DNA of 24,651 nt from a virus, in IMG/VR virus record IMGVR_UViG_3300047287_000390, positions 1-24,651 of that record. One strand, 5' to 3'. Below, in pieces: positions 20,801 to 24,651 of this stretch; within the stretch, counting starts at the first letter, position 1; every line of letters begins with the position of its first letter. Position numbers and translations under genes: made by a program. The notes beneath the pieces were generated by a model. That model saw only the letters and a program-made list of their open reading frames with translations, did no database searches and had not been told where the DNA came from.

Positions 20801-23800
20801 TCCTTTGACACACAAATCAACAGCATAAACAAACTTGCTGCCGGTGATCCCTATTACGATAACGTCGTATTAAGAGTTAACTTCGATAGATATAATCCAG
20901 CAAATGGAGTTTACTACGAAGATGAAGCTGATCCGGTTAGCCCTGTTTTGTGGACATATCAATTTGGCTCCGGTGTCATTAGTACGGCCGACAGTAAGTA
21001 TGGTGGAGCATCTTATTATAATGGTGATTTGACCCTTTCTGGGGCAAAAGTACAAAGTAGTGCTTACTTCAATACTGGCGCAACCAGATTTAACCTTGGA
21101 GTTCAGTACGGTGGCGAGACAGCAGTCAAGCCGACGACAATAGAGGCATTTATAAAACCAACTGCCAATCCAATTTCTGATGGTCAATGGCTAGAGTACT
21201 GTGTTGTTGGTAGGGCTAGTGATTATAATCTACATGTATATCCAACTGCAAGCGGAGTTGGTAGTTACATCAGTGTATGGAACGATGCTAGCTTCTTCTA
21301 TACTGGTGGCGCCAGTCCCGGACCGGCTGAAATCAAAATATATCCACCAGCGCCTGGTATTACCCTGAATCAATGGCATCATGTGGCCATTACAACCGAC
21401 AGCAGCGGTAATATGTTCTTCTGGCTCAATGGCGCACAGGTCGGCTGGGTTGTTAAATCTTGGTCCATGGGTACTGGCGACAATAGCAGTACAGCCCCTG
21501 TTATTGAAATAGGCGGTATCCGTAGATCTAGTTTTGGAACACCCCTTAATTGCTTTAAGGGATACATCGATGGCGTCAGGATAACGAATGGCAAAATTGT
21601 CAGCGGAACCTGGACCCCTGGGGTAACAAGGTATGTTGGTGTAGCTGGACAGCAAACAGGCGGGACCTATACAATTCCTACATACGAGAGCATGTATTCT
21701 AACCTCGCCGGATCTTCTCCAGGCCTTAATGGATACATGTGTGAAGTCAGGGTAACTAAGGGATACGCCAGATATGTTGCTGATTTTGATGTGCCAAATG
21801 GAAGGTATCCGAATACAGAAAAGCTAGGTGTAATGGTATTAAAGACAATAAAAGTTACTGTATCGGCTATTACGCCCGAATATATTGGTTCCAGACCGGT
21901 GTTTGGATCGGTTCAGCATTATCAATCACTAAATGGTGAAAATATTACAATTACTTGGCCATCGGATGCCAGTACTTATGATGTCGGATTGCTCGTTATC
22001 GCATTGGAAGGAAATGCTGACACGGTCCCAACAATGCCGACTACAACCTATCCGGTATGGAATAGTGCTATTACTGGTGGGAAATTTTCAACTTCGCAAA
22101 TTGCATCAATCAATAATGGCGCCGATAGCGATAGTTCTATTGTGGCTGCATGGTGGACTAAATTAACTGGCGGATATCCAACCGCCAATCCATCTTTTAC
22201 AATATCTGGTTCTCCGTCAACCGCTACGCGTCTACCAATAGCTAACATATCTACTATTTACGGTTCTCCAAATACATTTGTATCCGTAAATGGAAGTGGT
22301 AATTTCTATACCGATGCTGCAAACCCATCAAATACTATATCGTTTCAAACTGATGTTAACAACAAAGCAACAGTATTTGGTTGTACATTAGATAAAAGTG
22401 CTGGAAACTGGTACGATTCGCTGCCGTCAAGCGCAACTGCTACTTTTACACTTAAATATGCACTATGCGATGCTGACGGATCTTTAAATAATGGATACGT
22501 TCAAGGCCCAATTGCTCCAATAAATACAGGTAATAATATTACTTTTACGGTGCAAATTGGTGTATATAACACTAGTACAAGCACATTTACTCCTGTATTT
22601 ACAGGTCCCAGCTTAACTACTACTTTAACACTTTCTTGGACTCAGGTATCGTATCAAATTAATACAAGTTTACTGGTTCCATATGCATCAAGTCCTTACA
22701 GGCTTGCCATGGGAGTAAATGCAGCGGCCAGTGGCGGTAGTCCCAATAACAGGAGATCATTGGCAGTTTGCTATTATAATGCAACATGGCCGCTTGGTAT
22801 TTCAAAGGTGGCTGCCAGCTTTGTTACAATCAAGAATACAAGCACTCATCCCAGTGGTGATCCATTTCAGCTTGCTATAGAAGATACCGCTACTAATATC
22901 ACGGCAAGAAGTGGAAGCCAGAGAATATGTCCTGTTTATAGTACTGTAACGACGCCAACTAATACTTGCCAAAGCCCGGCTTCCTTTTCTGAACAAAAGG
23001 CGTGCGTAAATCTTGCATGTTTTATTACACCACTTGGATCAAACTCGGATATCTTTTCTAACGATGCCACATGCTCCAGCTTGACTGGTATAACAAAGAC
23101 AACAGCAGGTGGTGTCAATGATGCGTCCAGCAATCTTGGCAGCACAATTCAGTTTGTGTACGGCAGTACGAATAAATTTGGCGATTTAGCTCCAATCACA
23201 ATAACAAAGTCAGCCAGTACAAAATATATATCACTTAGCTGGGTCTTTGAGAACAATAAAACTGATGCGTATACGAACTATATTTATGCGAGAATTTCTG
23301 GCGCCGATGGTGAGCCACTTAACGAAACCTACTGGGCTGCGTACAAGACATTCCTGCTCAATCTTCTTGTATATAATGGGTGCAGTCTTGTTTATAATTT
23401 TGGTGGAGCAAAGTACTATTCATCATGCATGTTTGCTACTACCTGTGGAATAAAACTTATTGGTAGCACTCAATACTATATCACCAATAGCAGTCAAACA
23501 TGGTATCAGAAAACTGAATTAACCGCAACCAACTTTGAAAATGATCAATACAGTAGAACAACTGGCTTAAGGGGAAGTCCTTCAAGGGGTTCATATATTG
23601 CAATGCCAAGCGCAGGCACGCATTGGTGGTTAATAAGTGATGTTACGCCAGCTACGACGATTACTACATACGCTCGCAGAGGCGAAATAATATACGGAAA
23701 TAGCCCAAGTGGATACGCTCACACGGAATGGGCTATTGAGCAGGACGACTTGGGGTGGAGTTACACACCATGGGACTATAATGCTTCGACTGGAGGTATT

Positions 23801-24118
23801 GATGGATATCGATACAATAACTATGGTGTTGCTGGTCCCGGAACGGAATTCGTTGGATTTAGTGGCGCATATTTTAACAATCCTTATTACTGGTGGATCG
23901 AGGGCACATGGAATTCACTAACTAGCTCTGGGTTAAGTTCTTCGCTTACTGGTACTCCTTACCTGTTTGCCAGTCCAGGTACTACTGGGATGACAAACTT
24001 CTCAAATGCTAAGGTATTTTGTGGCGTACATGTATATATGAATAGCTCTAGCCAGGCTAGTGTGATCAAAAGCTATATGGATACATTTTACAATAGTGTA
24101 AAAGATTTACAGATATAA
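17837..24118 (+). CDS. Giant tail fibre / receptor-binding protein with LamG lectin-like domains, 2093 aa
   Basis: Modular fibre, probably the host-recognition protein at the tail tip. Residues 3-215: N-terminal beta domain (PVFQAVG, TWPTHQTGDIGVLVVEIDG). 227-371: seven ~20-residue units of the type GSF-x-V-x-GKNA-x-FK. 374-452: a module shared with the next gene (NTGDVWIYNGTLWVNSG). 564-798: LamG/concanavalin-like domain (DPYWSNVVLLL, SPFTVELWIYL, AWHHLAVVRD, EDLRITKAARY). 812-990: a second LamG (TDPFCLEFWVYL, TWHHIAFTRD) lacking its last strands; 1003-1260: a third LamG; 1275-1325: the missing end (MCEVRVTKGYARY). 1353-1460: second copy of the N-terminal domain. 1460-2093: unrecognised Cys/Trp/Tyr-rich region ending SVKDLQI. 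No catalytic motif seen. Confidence 0.85.
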   Translation: MAAPVFQAVGTQFAATNATTATWPTHQTGDIGVLVVEIDGLGTAITISGWTSQTNAGDNTVGSKLQVLWKRAASAAEPAVSIPDTGDHQIGAIFTFRGCRASGNPFFGTQTSSLILSNAGSVTWPTLTTTENDLLVLLIATRNNDNASTTFFGVAQPGTGAALTGVAEAGEIGAISGNGGGATVQYGTLALAGSTGTYTSTVTTGGVAHVMATMALLGPVGVTGEKGAFSVVGKDATFKRSYSVLAATGSYAIAGKNANLKRGWLVSAGTGSFLVAGKNATFKKSYSLLSSKGSFLVSGNPVTVRTVRAQAGSFTVAGKNANFKKNSVFPVSAGSFNVTGKNASFVKGRAFIVGPGSYTVNGKNAILIRTIDPQNNLNNNFPDAQPGDGVVDQNTGDVWIYNGTLWVNSGPNPGTTIEASRRIPVYNETLLCTCITGISFGSKSLAYKLDLDPVILEPSIVTTSISVSVLNAVYTPPNSGRITLSYNTPSIRKGTAVFGKSYSIAINSFAPTVAASSGIGVPAASIAINAFAGSIASQTKTISMPSAVAVNITTGIPTLINISDPYWSNVVLLLRTEGSSFATSPSGRYFADAGPYNLTIRTTAKDSLDYTKQNVLYSSTRVKYGANSALFWDASSLLKIEANSNTVIGTSPFTVELWIYLTSLGSTNQTIIGETSLSNGGELVIYFNQTLIGVGKADTSEGFTTIHNGSLTVGAWHHLAVVRDASSNAYVFLNGILKSGPIQLLSDFSSAEGNQGKLTVIGGDGTNGGTLRGFVEDLRITKAARYTSNFTVPSEQFEGKDITPVVTEPSDIPYSAVKLLIHGSGSIADSSSSSTSITATGVSINTTIQDPFGFTSGVLSFGGTSSYLIFGSNAGLVFGTDPFCLEFWVYLTSAYSANIFAPFANSTTNTGLPSIRMFCDSNGYGTETIFDILKTSYCPTVLNTWHHIAFTRDSLGEGRVFVDGKLVDYPEFLANYLAGYYWTGNGKTSFDTQINSINKLAAGDPYYDNVVLRVNFDRYNPANGVYYEDEADPVSPVLWTYQFGSGVISTADSKYGGASYYNGDLTLSGAKVQSSAYFNTGATRFNLGVQYGGETAVKPTTIEAFIKPTANPISDGQWLEYCVVGRASDYNLHVYPTASGVGSYISVWNDASFFYTGGASPGPAEIKIYPPAPGITLNQWHHVAITTDSSGNMFFWLNGAQVGWVVKSWSMGTGDNSSTAPVIEIGGIRRSSFGTPLNCFKGYIDGVRITNGKIVSGTWTPGVTRYVGVAGQQTGGTYTIPTYESMYSNLAGSSPGLNGYMCEVRVTKGYARYVADFDVPNGRYPNTEKLGVMVLKTIKVTVSAITPEYIGSRPVFGSVQHYQSLNGENITITWPSDASTYDVGLLVIALEGNADTVPTMPTTTYPVWNSAITGGKFSTSQIASINNGADSDSSIVAAWWTKLTGGYPTANPSFTISGSPSTATRLPIANISTIYGSPNTFVSVNGSGNFYTDAANPSNTISFQTDVNNKATVFGCTLDKSAGNWYDSLPSSATATFTLKYALCDADGSLNNGYVQGPIAPINTGNNITFTVQIGVYNTSTSTFTPVFTGPSLTTTLTLSWTQVSYQINTSLLVPYASSPYRLAMGVNAAASGGSPNNRRSLAVCYYNATWPLGISKVAASFVTIKNTSTHPSGDPFQLAIEDTATNITARSGSQRICPVYSTVTTPTNTCQSPASFSEQKACVNLACFITPLGSNSDIFSNDATCSSLTGITKTTAGGVNDASSNLGSTIQFVYGSTNKFGDLAPITITKSASTKYISLSWVFENNKTDAYTNYIYARISGADGEPLNETYWAAYKTFLLNLLVYNGCSLVYNFGGAKYYSSCMFATTCGIKLIGSTQYYITNSSQTWYQKTELTATNFENDQYSRTTGLRGSPSRGSYIAMPSAGTHWWLISDVTPATTITTYARRGEIIYGNSPSGYAHTEWAIEQDDLGWSYTPWDYNASTGGIDGYRYNNYGVAGPGTEFVGFSGAYFNNPYYWWIEGTWNSLTSSGLSSSLTGTPYLFASPGTTGMTNFSNAKVFCGVHVYMNSSSQASVIKSYMDTFYNSVKDLQI
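18515..18949 (+). repeat. Seven tandem GSF..GKNA repeats within the fibre gene
   Basis: Units of about 19-25 codons begin at GGC GCA TTC (18515) and continue to GGT TCG TAT (18902). Five units read GS[FY]-x-[IV]-x-GKNA; unit 1 has GAF...GKDA and unit 4 has GSFLVSGNPV. DNA divergence between units shows the array is old rather than a recent slippage. Such short Gly-rich repeats are frequent as shaft or spacer elements in phage fibres. Confidence 0.8.
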
Positions 24119-24128
24119 TTAGGCAACC

Positions 24129-24147
24129 TAGGCACAGATCGTGCCTA
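24129..24147 (+). terminator. Stem-loop after the giant fibre gene
   Basis: TAGGCAC (24129-24135), loop AGATC, GTGCCTA (24141-24147), a perfect 7-bp stem followed by TTTCATAT. The T tract is short, so it may be a weak terminator or an mRNA-processing hairpin between the two fibre genes. Confidence 0.5.
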
Positions 24148-24166
24148 TTTCATATAAAACCAAGTA

Positions 24167-24651
24167 ATGGCAGATCCCCAGCAAACATTAAACAATGCCT
24201 TTCCTGGAGCAGAAACTGGAGATGCCGTTGTTGACGAACTCACTAACGATGTATGGGTTTACGATGGCAGTTTATGGATAAATAATGGAGGAAATCCAGG
24301 CGAATATTTAGTAGATCCAACACCGATTCCGACACATAACGAAACATTGCTGGTTACATGTATAATGTCAACCGGCTTCAGTTCAAAAAGCCTAAATTAT
24401 GGGCTTCAATTACTTTCTGAATTAAATCCAATATCGTTTGGTATTGGTCTGCAGGTCAGCCCAATATCTGTAAAGATAGATATGTCTGGCGAAACAAAAG
24501 AATTCGAGATTGTAGCAGATCATCCAGATGTCAGGACAGGAATAGCTGTATTTGTGCCATTAAATAAGGTAATAGCAGTAGTCGCAATACCGCCAGCGGA
24601 TATCAAGGCTAGCGTACAAGTTCAAGCTGTTATCAGCATAGCAGTTAGCGC
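24167..24651 (+). CDS. Second tail fibre protein, 5' part only
   Basis: Open to the right edge; 161 codons visible, starting MADPQQTLNNAFPGAETGDA. Its first ~80 residues are clearly related to residues 374-452 of the giant fibre: NDVWVYDGSLWINNGGNPG against GDVWIYNGTLWVNSGPNPG, and HNETLLVTCI against YNETLLCTCI, then SSKSLNY against GSKSLAY. It therefore probably assembles at the tail tip too. The remaining visible sequence is beta-prone with Val/Ile-rich strands. No good ribosome site precedes the ATG; coupling to the upstream gene or read-through of the hairpin is likely. Confidence 0.75.
   Translation, partial: MADPQQTLNNAFPGAETGDAVVDELTNDVWVYDGSLWINNGGNPGEYLVDPTPIPTHNETLLVTCIMSTGFSSKSLNYGLQLLSELNPISFGIGLQVSPISVKIDMSGETKEFEIVADHPDVRTGIAVFVPLNKVIAVVAIPPADIKASVQVQAVISIAVS

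Overview
The window holds part of the genome of a long-tailed, non-contractile (siphovirus-like) phage or prophage. The evidence is a co-oriented plus-strand tail module: neck/tail-completion protein, tail assembly chaperone with a -1 frameshift, tail terminator-like protein, major tail tube protein, a 2646-residue tape measure, two tail-tip proteins and giant lectin-type fibres. The host cannot be fixed from the sequence. LamG-rich fibres, a small GC-rich gene block and an HNH gene would fit an aquatic, perhaps cyanobacterial, host, but this is a weak inference. No capsid, portal, terminase, replication, integrase, lysis, tRNA or rRNA gene is visible.

Region 1 (1-2586) is a GC-rich accessory block of small genes, almost all on the minus strand. 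Seven copies of a ~40-bp inverted repeat (GATCGTGA...TCACGATC) separate the genes. In five units the repeat lies 17-22 nt upstream of a start codon and often touches or supplies the stop codon of the preceding gene. Two genes in the array (1-179 and 1418-1654) are close paralogues. One plus-strand membrane/secreted-type gene with its own candidate promoter sits in the array like a moron.

Region 2 (2587-5220) changes strand and base composition. A divergent intergenic region leads into a tightly packed, AT-rich plus-strand run: a 59-residue CxxC/CxxC microprotein, an unknown virion-type protein, an HK97 gp10-like tail completion protein, and a two-frame chaperone gene joined by the heptamer A_AAA_AAG.

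Region 3 (5171-7033) has an antisense HNH endonuclease whose end overlaps the chaperone gene, a ~200-bp gap, a tail terminator-like gene, a structured leader, and a GC-rich, C-ending-codon major tail protein gene closed by a C(UUCG)G intrinsic terminator.

Region 4 (7034-24651) carries the tape measure, a distal-tail-like protein and a hub-like protein, linked by TAATG stop/start overlaps. A 2093-residue fibre with a strong Shine-Dalgarno follows. It holds seven short GSF..GKNA repeats, LamG domains (one apparently nested inside another) and a duplicated N-terminal-type domain. A second fibre gene sharing a module with the first runs off the right edge. Together these genes would build the tail tube, set its length and equip its tip for host recognition.
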